From NCBI RefSeq assembly GCF_003217355.1, contig NZ_QJTK01000020.1:1-44029 (forward strand): 44,029 nt of DNA, in the 5' to 3' direction. The notes beneath the pieces were generated by a model, which was not told the DNA's origin, made no database searches, and saw nothing but the letters and a program-made list of their open reading frames with translations. Numbering within the stretch: the first letter of the stretch is position 1; each line of letters starts with the position of its first letter. Source of the DNA: Rhodobacter viridis. Lineage in GTDB: Bacteria; Pseudomonadota; Alphaproteobacteria; Rhodobacterales; Rhodobacteraceae. This document shows, in pieces, positions 24,420-32,251 of the stretch. Position numbers and translations under genes: made by a program.

Positions 24420-25070
24420 ATGACGCCAGAAAACGACACCCCCGCCGAAGCTTCCTCCGAAGGCACCGACGAACTGGCGCGGCATGCCTCGAAGATGGCG
24501 AAGAAGAAGGCCGCGCGCGACAAGATCATGGCGCAGAAATCGGGGGAAAAGGGGCTGATCATCGTCCATACCGGCTCGGGCAAGGGCAAATCCTCGGCCG
24601 GGTTTGGGATGATTCTGCGCTGCATCGCGCATGAGATGCCCTGCGCCGTGGTGCAGTTCATCAAGGGCGCCTGGGATACGGGCGAGCGGCGCCTGCTGAC
24701 GACGCATTTCGGCGCGCTGTGCCAGTTCCACGCGATGGGCGAGGGCTTCACCTGGGAAACCCAGGACCGCGAACGCGACATCGCGGCGGCGGTCGCTGGC
24801 TGGGAAAAGGCGAAGGAGCTGATCCGCGATCCGAGGGTCCGGATGGTGCTCTTGGACGAGATCAACATCGCCCTGCGCTATGGCTATCTTGATGTCGAGG
24901 AAGTGCTGGCCTTCCTGCGCGACGAGAAACCCGAGATGACCCATGTGGTGCTGACCGGCCGCAACGCCGCCGAGGCGCTGATCGAGGCGGCCGATTTGGT
25001 GACCGAGATGGGCCAGATCAAGCACCCGTTTCGGGCCGGCATCAAGGGACAGCCGGGCGTCGAGTTCTGA
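24420..25070 (+). CDS. cobO: Cob(I)alamin / cobyrinate adenosyltransferase CobO
   Basis: A 216-residue BtuR/CobO-type adenosyltransferase that transfers the adenosyl group of ATP to Co(I) of cobyrinate diamide or salvaged corrinoids. The inverted P-loop is HTGSGKGKSSAGFGM (about residues 50-64), with QFIKGAWDTGERRLL and LLDEINIALRYGYL downstream and RNAAEALIEAADLVTEM near the end. A basic, Ala/Lys-rich N-terminal extension of about 45 residues is usual in the family. It is transcribed divergently from the DUF1636 operon; its promoter must lie within the DNA of the second riboswitch. A strong hairpin follows its stop. Confidence 0.95.
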   Translation: MTPENDTPAEASSEGTDELARHASKMAKKKAARDKIMAQKSGEKGLIIVHTGSGKGKSSAGFGMILRCIAHEMPCAVVQFIKGAWDTGERRLLTTHFGALCQFHAMGEGFTWETQDRERDIAAAVAGWEKAKELIRDPRVRMVLLDEINIALRYGYLDVEEVLAFLRDEKPEMTHVVLTGRNAAEALIEAADLVTEMGQIKHPFRAGIKGQPGVEF

Positions 25071-25078
25071 GGGCAAGG

Positions 25079-25097
25079 CCGGGGGCGCTGCCCCCGG
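25079..25097 (+). terminator. GC-rich hairpin after cobO
   Basis: CCGGGGGC-GCT-GCCCCCGG is a perfect 8-bp stem with a triloop, 8 bp after the cobO stop. It lacks an immediate T-run, which is common for terminators in high-GC alphaproteobacteria. It leads directly into the left arm of an inverted repeat. Confidence 0.55.
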
Positions 25098-25103
25098 ACC
25101 CCC

Positions 25104-25295
25104 GGGATATTTCGGGCAAGATAAATCAAGAACATTAGGGGTTTCGTAACCATGCTCGGGCAAGCTGTAGGTACGGTACAGGGAGGGATCCCGATGACCG
25201 TGCAAGGTAAAAGCGCCGCGTCTTCCCCGCGCAAGCGGCCCAAGACGCGGCGTCCCGAACCCTCTATTGCATTTATCTTGCTCCTAAATATCCCC
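25104..25295. repeat. Inverted-repeat-bounded 192-bp element between cobO and cobQ
   Basis: The left arm at 25104-25126 (GGGATATTT, 3 bases, GCAAGATAAAT) and the right arm at 25271-25295 (its reverse complement with one inserted base) match at about 20 of 23 positions. The arms enclose about 144 bp. Inside is an 11-bp perfect stem CGCCGCGTCTT/AAGACGCGGCG (25214-25224, 25242-25252). The arrangement resembles a small non-autonomous mobile element or a structured regulatory RNA; no transposase is present and target duplication is not obvious. Confidence 0.5.
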
Positions 25296-25343
25296 GCCGG
25301 AGGCTCCCGCAGTTTCACCCCGCGCAGCCGGAGGAGTTCATGA
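25194..25343 (+). CDS. Possible 49-residue upstream ORF of cobQ
   Basis: An ATG at 25194 follows a very good ribosome-binding site (GGGAGGG, 6-base spacing). The encoded 49-residue peptide is basic ([20 protein letters not shown] at the N-terminus, Ser/Arg-rich at the end), with a short hydrophobic IAFILLLNI in the middle. Its TGA overlaps the cobQ ATG (ATGA), so it could couple translation to cobQ. I recognise no family. The frame runs through the internal hairpin and the right arm of the inverted repeat, so it may be chance. If real, a leader-peptide role is more likely than an enzyme. Confidence 0.3.
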   Translation: MTVQGKSAASSPRKRPKTRRPEPSIAFILLLNIPAGGSRSFTPRSRRSS

Positions 25344-26785
25344 CATCCTTGATGATCCAGGGCGCGGGCTCGAATGTCGGCAAGTCGATGCTGGTTGCCG
25401 GTCTGTGCCGGGCGGCGCGGCGGCGGGGGCTGTCGGTGGCGCCGTTCAAGCCGCAGAACATGTCGAACAATGCCGCCGTCACCGCGGATGGCGGCGAGAT
25501 CGGCCGCGCGCAGGCATTGCAGGCGCTGGCCTGCGGGCTTGAGCCGATCACCGACATGAACCCGATCCTCTTGAAGCCCGAAAGCGATGTCGGTGCGCAG
25601 GTCGTGGTGCAGGGCAAGCGGCTCACCACCACCCGGGCGCGCGACTATGCCAAGCTCAAGCCGCAGCTGATGGGCGCGGTGCTGGAGAGTTTCAACCGGC
25701 TCAAGGCGACCCATGATCTGGTGATCGTCGAGGGCGCAGGCAGCCCGGCCGAGGTCAATCTGCGCGCGGGCGACTTTGCCAACATGGGCTTTGCGCGCGC
25801 GGCCGACGTGCCCGTGGTGCTTGTCGGCGATATCGACCGCGGCGGCGTGATTGCGCAGATCGTCGGCACGCAGGCGGTGCTCGACCCCTCCGACGCCGAG
25901 ATGATTTCCGGCTTTCTGATCAACAAATTCCGCGGCGATGTCACGCTGTTTGACGATGGCTATCGGCTGATCGAGAGCCGCACCGGATGGCGCGGCTTCG
26001 GCACGCTGCCGTGGTTTCCGCTTGCCCACAAGCTGCCCGCCGAGGATGCGCTCGACATTGCCTCAGGCCCCGCGACCGAGGGCACGGTGATTGCCTGCCT
26101 GACGCTGTCCCGCATCGCGAATTTCGACGATCTCGACCCGCTCGCGGCGGAGCCCGGGGTGCGGATGGTGATGGTGAAGCCGGGTCAGCCGATCCCGGCC
26201 GAGGCGCGGCTCGTCATCCTTCCGGGCTCGAAATCCACCCGCGGCGATCTGGCGTTCCTGCGCGATCAGGGCTGGGACGTGGACCTGCTGGCCCATGTCC
26301 GGCGCGGCGGCCATGTGCTCGGCATTTGCGGCGGTTATCAGATGCTCGGCCGCTCGGTCGCCGACCCCGAGGGGATCGAGGGGCCCGCGGGCACCACCCC
26401 CGGTCTTGGCCTCCTGGACGTCGAGACAGTGATGACGCCCGACAAGCGGTTGACGCGGACGAAAGCGACCCATGCGGGCAGCGGTCTGGCGGTCGAGGGC
26501 TATGAAATCCACATCGGCCGGACCGAAGGGGCCGACCGCGCGCGGCCCTTTGCCCTGATCGACGGGCAGCCCGAGGGCGCGATCTCGGCCAGTGGCAAAG
26601 TCATCGGCAGTTACCTGCATGGGCTCTTCGGCGCCGATGATTTCCGGGCCGCGTTCCTGAGCGGCCTTGGCGTTACCGCCTCGGGGCAAAGCCATGCGGC
26701 GGGGGTCGAGGACACGCTCGAGGCGCTGGCCGATCACATCGAGGCGCATCTCGACGTGACCGGATTGCTTTCGCTCGCGCGTTAA
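25340..26785 (+). CDS. cobQ: Cobyric acid synthase
   Basis: A 481-residue ATP- and glutamine-dependent amidase that amidates carboxylates b, d, e and g of adenosylcobyrinate a,c-diamide. The N-terminal P-loop domain starts [20 protein letters not shown] and has [13 protein letters not shown] and [14 protein letters not shown]. The C-terminal glutaminase-like domain has the nucleophile Cys in [12 protein letters not shown] and a His in [13 protein letters not shown] lies 5-9 bases upstream of the start. It is downstream of cobO in the same direction but separated by a terminator-like hairpin, so it probably has its own promoter. The stop overlaps the end of convergent bluB by 4 bp. Confidence 0.96.
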   Translation: MTSLMIQGAGSNVGKSMLVAGLCRAARRRGLSVAPFKPQNMSNNAAVTADGGEIGRAQALQALACGLEPITDMNPILLKPESDVGAQVVVQGKRLTTTRARDYAKLKPQLMGAVLESFNRLKATHDLVIVEGAGSPAEVNLRAGDFANMGFARAADVPVVLVGDIDRGGVIAQIVGTQAVLDPSDAEMISGFLINKFRGDVTLFDDGYRLIESRTGWRGFGTLPWFPLAHKLPAEDALDIASGPATEGTVIACLTLSRIANFDDLDPLAAEPGVRMVMVKPGQPIPAEARLVILPGSKSTRGDLAFLRDQGWDVDLLAHVRRGGHVLGICGGYQMLGRSVADPEGIEGPAGTTPGLGLLDVETVMTPDKRLTRTKATHAGSGLAVEGYEIHIGRTEGADRARPFALIDGQPEGAISASGKVIGSYLHGLFGADDFRAAFLSGLGVTASGQSHAAGVEDTLEALADHIEAHLDVTGLLSLAR

Positions 26786-27405
26786 CGCACGTCCCACGTG
26801 GTCGGCAGGTTTTCCTGCCAGCCCGCCCGGTGCAGAAGCGGCGTGTCATCGGTGAACTCGGGCGTGCCGATGCAGAGCCAGGCAACGAATTCCCAGTCCG
26901 GCGGCGTGTTCAGAAGCCGCTCGACCGCCTTCGGGTCCAGCACCGAGACCATGCCAAGGCCAAGGTTCTCCGCCCGCGCGGCAAGCCAGAGCGTGTGGAT
27001 CGCCATCGCCGTCGATTGATGCAGCGTCACTGGCATCGAGGCGCGGCCAAGTCCGTGACCAGCGGCCGGATCGCGATGGGTGAAGACGGCCAGTTGCAGC
27101 GGCGCCTGATCGATGCCTTGCAGCTTCAGCTTCGCATAGGCCTCGGCCTGTTCGCCCGCATAGCCCTGCCCGGCCGCGTCGCGCGCGGCGTTGAAATTCG
27201 CCAGCACCTCGGCGCGGATCGCCGGGCTGTCGACCCGGATCACCCGCCAGGGCCGCGCATTGCCGACCGAAGGCGCCATGTCCATCGTCGCGCGGAGCCG
27301 CTCGATCACCTCTTCGGCGATCGGATCGGGACGGAAGTGGCGCACGTCGCGGCGCCAGCGCAGCACCTCGGTCAGCGCGTCGCGGTGGGTTTGCTCAAAG
27401 TCCAT
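26782..27405 (-). CDS. bluB: 5,6-dimethylbenzimidazole synthase BluB
   Basis: A 207-residue nitroreductase-fold flavoenzyme that fragments its own reduced FMN with oxygen to form dimethylbenzimidazole, the lower ligand of B12. Motifs: [74 protein letters not shown] and [10 protein letters not shown]. The gene was first described in R. capsulatus. It is the last gene of the bluFEDCB unit; its start lies 11 bp inside the bluC 3' end. It converges with cobQ (4-bp overlap). Confidence 0.96.
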   Translation of the reverse strand: MDFEQTHRDALTEVLRWRRDVRHFRPDPIAEEVIERLRATMDMAPSVGNARPWRVIRVDSPAIRAEVLANFNAARDAAGQGYAGEQAEAYAKLKLQGIDQAPLQLAVFTHRDPAAGHGLGRASMPVTLHQSTAMAIHTLWLAARAENLGLGMVSVLDPKAVERLLNTPPDWEFVAWLCIGTPEFTDDTPLLHRAGWQENLPTTWDVR

Positions 27406-28360
27406 CAGTCAGTGCCTTTTCCAGTCGCATCCATTCCATCTCGCCCCCCGGCAGGCCAAGGCGCAGCCATTGGGCCGAATAGGGGAAGACCCGGCTCCAG
27501 ATCTGCGCGCGGGCAAGGTGGTCCTGCGCCGCAGCCGCATCGGGCGTGGCATAGGTGCGAAACAGCGCCGTGCCGCCGACCAGCGTCCAGCCCAGACGCG
27601 CGGCCAAGGCATCCATCCGCACGGTTTCCGCGCCCAGACGCAGCGCCGTCGCCACCGCCCAGTTGCGATCGGCAAGCGCGCGGCGGCCGATCTCCAGCGC
27701 CGGGCCCGAGACCGGCCAGGGACCGGCCATTTCCGACAGCGCCGCCACCGTCGCCGCATCGGCGAAGACGAAGCCAAGCCGCAGCCCCGCCAGTCCGTAG
27801 AACTTGCCAAACGAGCGCAGCACCAGCATCCGGCGGCTGGCCTTGGCGGTGACCGAGGCCTCGGGCGAGGCATCGGCGAAGCTTTCATCGACAACAAGCC
27901 GCCCGACCTGCAGCGAAAGCGCCCGCAGCGCCGCTGCCGGATGGCGCTGGCCATCGGGGTTGTTCGGATTGACCACCACGGCCAGATCGGCCCCGGCCAA
28001 GGCGCCAAGGGTCGAGACCTCCTCGACCTGCCAGCCCGCCGCCAGAAGCGCCGCCGCATGTTCGTTGTAAGTCGGGCCAAGCACGCGCGCCCGGCCCGGC
28101 GCCCAAAGGCGCGGGATCAGCTGGATCGCCTGCTGCGCCCCGGCCAGCGCCACGCCGGGGGCCTCGGTGCCGAAGGCGGCCGACGCGGCGGCGATCAGCG
28201 CGGCCTTGGCCGTCGCGGTCGGCAGATCAGTCCAGACGCGATCGGGCAGATCGGGCACGGGCCAAGGCTGGCGGTTGATTCCGGTGGATAGATCGATCCA
28301 GTCGTCGCCGCCGTAATGAACCTTGGCTGCGTCAATGTTCCCACCGTGATCGCGGGTCAT
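27395..28360 (-). CDS. bluC: Threonine-phosphate decarboxylase-like aminotransferase (BluC/CobC)
   Basis: A 321-residue fold-type I PLP enzyme that makes (R)-1-aminopropan-2-ol phosphate from L-threonine phosphate, the linker of the nucleotide loop. It has DHGGNIDAAKVHYGGDDWIDLSTGINR at the N-terminus (residues 3-29 region), VVNPNNPDGQRHP, VVDESFADASPE and the PLP lysine in LRSFGKFYGLAGLRLGFVFA. The start at 28360 gives an ATGA overlap with bluD; an in-frame ATG 12 bases upstream is less likely. Its neighbour BluE would provide the threonine phosphate and BluD uses the product. Confidence 0.92.
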   Translation of the reverse strand: MTRDHGGNIDAAKVHYGGDDWIDLSTGINRQPWPVPDLPDRVWTDLPTATAKAALIAAASAAFGTEAPGVALAGAQQAIQLIPRLWAPGRARVLGPTYNEHAAALLAAGWQVEEVSTLGALAGADLAVVVNPNNPDGQRHPAAALRALSLQVGRLVVDESFADASPEASVTAKASRRMLVLRSFGKFYGLAGLRLGFVFADAATVAALSEMAGPWPVSGPALEIGRRALADRNWAVATALRLGAETVRMDALAARLGWTLVGGTALFRTYATPDAAAAQDHLARAQIWSRVFPYSAQWLRLGLPGGEMEWMRLEKALTDGL

Positions 28361-29301
28361 GAAAAACTCCACAAAAGGGCCACAAGGCCGATAACCAGCC
28401 CCATCCCTGCCATCGCCCGGCGGTAAAGTGCAAGCCCACGGGCGAGGTCATCGGGTGTCGGATCGGGGGCGGTGCCGTTCAGCCACGGTTCCGCGGCCAC
28501 CCGGTCGGCATAGATGCGCGGCCCGGAAAGGCGAATGCCGAGCCCGCCTGCGAGAGCGGACTCGGGCCAGCCCGCATTCGGCGAGCGGTGCGACCGGGCA
28601 TCGCGGAGCATCACCGCAAGGGCTTCGCCGCGGCGAGACGAGGCCAGCGCGAAGAAGAGCCCGGTCAGCCGCGCCGGGATCAGGTTCACCAGATCGTCAA
28701 TGCGTGCCGAGGCCCAGCCGAACTGCTCGTAGCGCTCGGTGCGGTGACCGATCATCGAATCGAGCGTGTTGATCGCCTTGTAGGCGGCAATGCCGGGCAG
28801 GCCCGCGACGCAGCCCCAGAACAAGGGCGCGACGATGCCGTCCGAGCTGTTCTCGGCGAGGCTTTCGAGCGCGGCCCGGGCAACGCCGGGCTGATCGAGC
28901 CGCGAGGGATCGCGCCCGACGATCATCGACACGGCATGACGCGCGCCGGGCAGATCTCCGGCCAGCAGCGGTTTCGCCACGGCCGCAACGTGATCATGCA
29001 TCGAGCGCAGCGCGACGAAGGGCCAGGCAAGGACGCCGCCCAGAAGGACGCCAAGCCAGCCCGCAGGCAGCCAGGTCTGCACCGAAGCCGCGATCACCGC
29101 GGTCGTGCCGATCACCGCGAGAGCCACCAGCACGCCCCGCAGGCGCCGCAGCCTTCCCTTGAAGTTCCAGCCTTTTTCGAGCCGCGCGATCAGCGCGCCG
29201 ATCCAGGTGACGGGATGGCCGATGCGTTTGTACAGCGCATCGGGCCAGCCAAGCGCCAGATCGATCGCGATCGCCACCGCCATCATCGCGGCAAAGTTCA
29301 T
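28357..29301 (-). CDS. bluD: Adenosylcobinamide-phosphate synthase (CbiB/CobD)
   Basis: A 314-residue integral membrane protein that joins aminopropanol phosphate to adenosylcobyric acid. Motifs: DLALGWPDALYKRIGHPVTW, LEKGWNFKGRLRRLRG, HAVSMIVGRDPSRLD, LESLAENSSDGIVAPLFWG and AYKAINTLDSMIGHRTERY, all CbiB hallmarks, then RDARSHRSPNAGWPESALAG. About four to five hydrophobic helices. It overlaps bluE by 4 bp and bluC by 4 bp. Confidence 0.95.
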   Translation of the reverse strand: MNFAAMMAVAIAIDLALGWPDALYKRIGHPVTWIGALIARLEKGWNFKGRLRRLRGVLVALAVIGTTAVIAASVQTWLPAGWLGVLLGGVLAWPFVALRSMHDHVAAVAKPLLAGDLPGARHAVSMIVGRDPSRLDQPGVARAALESLAENSSDGIVAPLFWGCVAGLPGIAAYKAINTLDSMIGHRTERYEQFGWASARIDDLVNLIPARLTGLFFALASSRRGEALAVMLRDARSHRSPNAGWPESALAGGLGIRLSGPRIYADRVAAEPWLNGTAPDPTPDDLARGLALYRRAMAGMGLVIGLVALLWSFS

Positions 29302-30095
29302 CGCCCGCCCCCCCTGATGCGCAGGATGCCGCGCCAGCCCGCCGCGCGCAAAGCCGCCTCGGCTCCCGCGGGCACCTGCCCCGGCGCAAAGATCAGCCCG
29401 CGCGCCGCCCCGGTATGCGCCCGGACCCAGCCAAGCGCGCCAAGATCCGTCGCCAACTCAGGTGCAGTCTCGACGAAGGGCCCCCGCAGCGCGCTGCACC
29501 GGGCGGCACTTTCCGAGGCGATTGCGGCATGATCGGCCAGCGTTTCGGCCCGCTGCCAGCGGGCGACAAGGTCGGTCACCTCGGGAAAGGCGCTGTCGGC
29601 GGCCTCGGTCCGGGCCGGACCGCCGCTGAAGCCGCCCAGAATTTCATAGCGCGGCAGCGCAGGCAAAAGCGCCAGTGCCCGCCCCTGCCGCGAGGCCCAC
29701 AAAAGCCGCTCGGGCACGGGAAACATCAGCGGATCGGACGCCCCCTCGGCCCGCACGCAGGCCTGCGCCAGAATTTCAGGCGGACCGTCCCAGCCCGCCA
29801 GCTCGGCCAAGGCCACAAGCGAGGCGGTCGAAACCCCGGTGCCCAGCCCCGGCGCCACCACCGGGCGCAGCACGATGCGGCCGCGCAATTGCAGCCCCAA
29901 AGGCGCCAGAAACTGCCGCGCCCGCTCGGGCGTCAGCCCGGCGCCATGCAGCCTCAGCCCCGGGCCGGGACGGTAGCGCAGATCAAGGCCAAGCGCAGGC
30001 GCGGGCAAGGTCACCAGAACCACTGGCCCCTCGGCGCCGAGGCGGCCCTGCAGCCACTCGCCGAAATGGCCGGGAACATGCAAGGCACGGCTCAT
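29298..30095 (-). CDS. bluE: BluE, GHMP-type L-threonine kinase
   Basis: A 265-residue protein with a PduX/GHMP-kinase layout. The N-terminus reads HVPGHFGEWLQGRLG (compare the PGxCGELxQG start of PduX). A glycine-rich phosphate loop APGLGTGVSTASLVALAELA lies about residues 85-104, and a late FSGGPARTE segment could be the GHMP C-terminal motif. BluE has been proposed in Rhodobacterales as the L-threonine kinase that feeds the BluC decarboxylase, which fits its position between bluF and bluD with 4-bp overlaps on both sides. The loop differs from PduX, so the family link is by layout more than by identity. Confidence 0.8.
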   Translation of the reverse strand: MSRALHVPGHFGEWLQGRLGAEGPVVLVTLPAPALGLDLRYRPGPGLRLHGAGLTPERARQFLAPLGLQLRGRIVLRPVVAPGLGTGVSTASLVALAELAGWDGPPEILAQACVRAEGASDPLMFPVPERLLWASRQGRALALLPALPRYEILGGFSGGPARTEAADSAFPEVTDLVARWQRAETLADHAAIASESAARCSALRGPFVETAPELATDLGALGWVRAHTGAARGLIFAPGQVPAGAEAALRAAGWRGILRIRGGGR

Positions 30096-30667
30096 CCGAA
30101 GACCCGGTTCACGCCCGCGATGGACCAGAGCCCCCCCGGCACCGCGATCATCCGCGTCACCGACAGGGGCGCGACCTGAAAGGCGAGCCCCGCAGGCACG
30201 GAGCCAAGCGCGAGGGACAGCCCCGCCCGCACGACGCCCGCATGGGCGACGACGGCGATCCGACCGCCCTGCCCCGCAAGATCGCGCAGCACCGGGGCGA
30301 CGCGGGCGCATTGCTCGGCGTAGCTCTCGCCGCCCGGCGGGCGATGCGTGGCAAGCTCGCCCAGCGGCATCAGACCGATGTCGGGAAGCGTTTCGAACGG
30401 GCGGTTTTCCCAGGCGCCGAAATCCTGCTCCCAAAGCCGCGGATCAAGCTGCGGCTCGACCCCGGGCCAGAGCGCCGCCGCGGTCTGCTGACAGCGCAGC
30501 GCGGGCGAGCAGATGACGCTTGCCATCCCCACCGCCGCGCGGACCTTGGCCAGCACCTCCTCGCCCGGCAGATCGCAGGGCACATCGCGCCGCCCGGCCA
30601 ATCGCCCCTCGTGAACCGCGGGCGCATGGCGGATCAGCCAGAGTTCCGTCGTGACATCCGCCAACAT
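30092..30667 (-). CDS. bluF: BluF, histidine phosphatase (probable alpha-ribazole / cobalamin-phosphate phosphatase)
   Basis: A 191-residue phosphoglycerate-mutase-like phosphatase. The phosphohistidine motif is LIRHAPAVHEGRLAGRRDVP (RHA rather than the usual RHG, about residues 13-15). ICSPALRCQQTA, WEQDFGAWENRPF and the second catalytic His in VVAHAGVVRAGL are normal. By context it should remove the phosphate at the end of nucleotide-loop assembly, as enteric CobC does. It is the first gene of the bluFEDCB unit, with its start 72 bp from the divergent cobP. No riboswitch is seen in that gap. Confidence 0.85.
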   Translation of the reverse strand: MLADVTTELWLIRHAPAVHEGRLAGRRDVPCDLPGEEVLAKVRAAVGMASVICSPALRCQQTAAALWPGVEPQLDPRLWEQDFGAWENRPFETLPDIGLMPLGELATHRPPGGESYAEQCARVAPVLRDLAGQGGRIAVVAHAGVVRAGLSLALGSVPAGLAFQVAPLSVTRMIAVPGGLWSIAGVNRVFG

Positions 30668-30739
30668 CGTCGCATTTCTCCTTTCGGTCCGTCGCCGTTT
30701 CTGCTTTTTTCCGCCGCAAGGAACAAGAGGCAACGCGGC

Positions 30740-31243
30740 ATGGCTTTCACCCTTCTCGTCACCGGCGGTGCCCGTTCGGGAAAAAGCACCTATGCCGAGA
30801 GCCGCACGCTGGCGCTGGGTCAGCCCGCGCATTACATCGCCACCTCGCAGATCTGGGACGAAGAGATGGCGGCGCGGATCGCGGCGCATCAGGCCAGGCG
30901 TGGGCCGGAATGGGTGACGCGGGCCGAACCTCTCGATCTTGTGACGGCGCTGCGGGAAACCGACGATGCGCCGCGACTGGTGGATTGCCTGACGCTCTGG
31001 CTGACCAACCTCATGCTCGGCGAGCATGACTGGGAGGCTGCGGCAAAGCGGCTTCTTGCGGTTCTGCCCGAACTGACGGCACCCGTCGTCTTTGTCACCA
31101 ACGAGGTGGGTCTGGGCATCGTGCCCGACAACCGCCTCGCCCGTGCGTTCCGCGACAACGCGGGCCATCTCAACCAATGGGTCGCAGCGGCGGCGGACGA
31201 AGTCGTCTTCACCGTCGCGGGCCTGCCAATGAAGGTGAAATAG
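30740..31243 (+). CDS. cobP: Adenosylcobinamide kinase / guanylyltransferase
   Basis: A 167-residue bifunctional enzyme (CobU in enterics) that phosphorylates adenosylcobinamide and then transfers GMP, giving adenosylcobinamide-GDP. The P-loop is VTGGARSGKSTYAE (about residues 7-20), with HYIATSQIWDEEMAARIAAH, RAEPLDLVTAL, VDCLTLWLTNLM and VTNEVGLGIVPDNRLAR. First gene of cobP-cobU-cobV, 3 bp before cobU. Confidence 0.96.
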   Translation: MAFTLLVTGGARSGKSTYAESRTLALGQPAHYIATSQIWDEEMAARIAAHQARRGPEWVTRAEPLDLVTALRETDDAPRLVDCLTLWLTNLMLGEHDWEAAAKRLLAVLPELTAPVVFVTNEVGLGIVPDNRLARAFRDNAGHLNQWVAAAADEVVFTVAGLPMKVK

Positions 31244-31246
31244 GTA

Positions 31247-32251
31247 ATGCTTCAGGTCCAATCCCTTGCCGAGATCTCCACGCTGATCGACCGGCTGCCC
31301 GTCGCCGACGAGGCCATCCGCGCCGCGGCGCTCGCGCGGCAGAACAGCCTGACGAAGCCGCCGGGGTCGCTGGGCCGTCTGGAGGAACTGGCGCTGCATT
31401 GGGCGGCCTGGCGCGGCACGGTGCAACCGACGATCAAAAAGGCGCAGGCGCTTTGCTTTGCGGGCAATCACGGCATCTGCGCGCAGGGCGTGAACCCCTT
31501 CCCGCAGGAAGTGACGTTCCTGATGGTGAAGAACTTCGAGATGGGCGGCGCCGCGATCAACCAGCTGTGCCGCGCGGCGGGTGCCGATCTGCAGGTGATC
31601 GCGCTGGACCTTGATCATCCGACGCAGGACTTCACGCAAGGCCCGGCAATGACCGAGGCCGAGACGGTGGCGGCGTTGAACACCGGCGCGGCGGCGGTCG
31701 ATACCACGGCCGATGCGCTGATCATCGGCGAGATGGGGATCGGCAACTCGACCATCGCGGCGGCGCTGGCGGCGGCGGTCTATGGCGGCACCGCCAAGGA
31801 TTACGTCGGCCCCGGCACCGGGTCCGATGCGGCCGGGATCGCGCGCAAGATCGCGGCGATCGACAAGGGTCTGGCGCTGCATGGCGGTCTGGGCGGCATG
31901 GAAACCCTCGCCGCGCTTGGCGGGCGCGAGATCGCCGCGATGTGCGGCGCGGTTCTGGGCGCGCGCGCGGCGGGGATCCCGGTCATTCTCGATGGCTTCA
32001 TCTCGACTGCCGCCGTCTCGACCCTCTTCAAGGTCGATCCGCGGCTTCTCGATCACTGCGTCGTCGGCCATACCTCGGCCGAGCCGGGGCATCAGAAGGT
32101 GCTGTCGACGATGGGCAAGCGCGCGCTGCTGCAAATGGAGATGCGTCTGGGCGAAGGCACCGGCGCGGCGCTGGCGCTCGGTATCGTGCGGGCGGCGCTT
32201 GAATGCCACAACGGCATGGTGACCTATGCCGAAGCGGGCATCACCGCCTGA
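31247..32251 (+). CDS. cobU: Nicotinate-nucleotide:dimethylbenzimidazole phosphoribosyltransferase
   Basis: A 334-residue enzyme (CobT in enterics) that activates dimethylbenzimidazole to alpha-ribazole phosphate. Motifs: LTKPPGSLGRLEELAL near the N-terminus, CFAGNHGICAQGVNPFPQEV, GEMGIGNSTIAAAL, PVILDGFISTAAV, and the C-terminal EGTGAALALGIVRAALE with the catalytic Glu. It uses BluB product and hands alpha-ribazole phosphate to CobV. The stop overlaps the cobV start by one base (TGATG). Confidence 0.96.
   Translation: MLQVQSLAEISTLIDRLPVADEAIRAAALARQNSLTKPPGSLGRLEELALHWAAWRGTVQPTIKKAQALCFAGNHGICAQGVNPFPQEVTFLMVKNFEMGGAAINQLCRAAGADLQVIALDLDHPTQDFTQGPAMTEAETVAALNTGAAAVDTTADALIIGEMGIGNSTIAAALAAAVYGGTAKDYVGPGTGSDAAGIARKIAAIDKGLALHGGLGGMETLAALGGREIAAMCGAVLGARAAGIPVILDGFISTAAVSTLFKVDPRLLDHCVVGHTSAEPGHQKVLSTMGKRALLQMEMRLGEGTGAALALGIVRAALECHNGMVTYAEAGITA

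Noticed and set aside
25071-25339. Third cobalamin riboswitch upstream of cobQ
   Set aside because: No GGAGACCTGCC-like B12 box or CCACTG core on either strand; the structure present is a different hairpin and inverted repeat.
30668-30739. Riboswitch in the bluF-cobP divergent gap
   Set aside because: The gap is only 72 bp and contains no B12 box or core elements.
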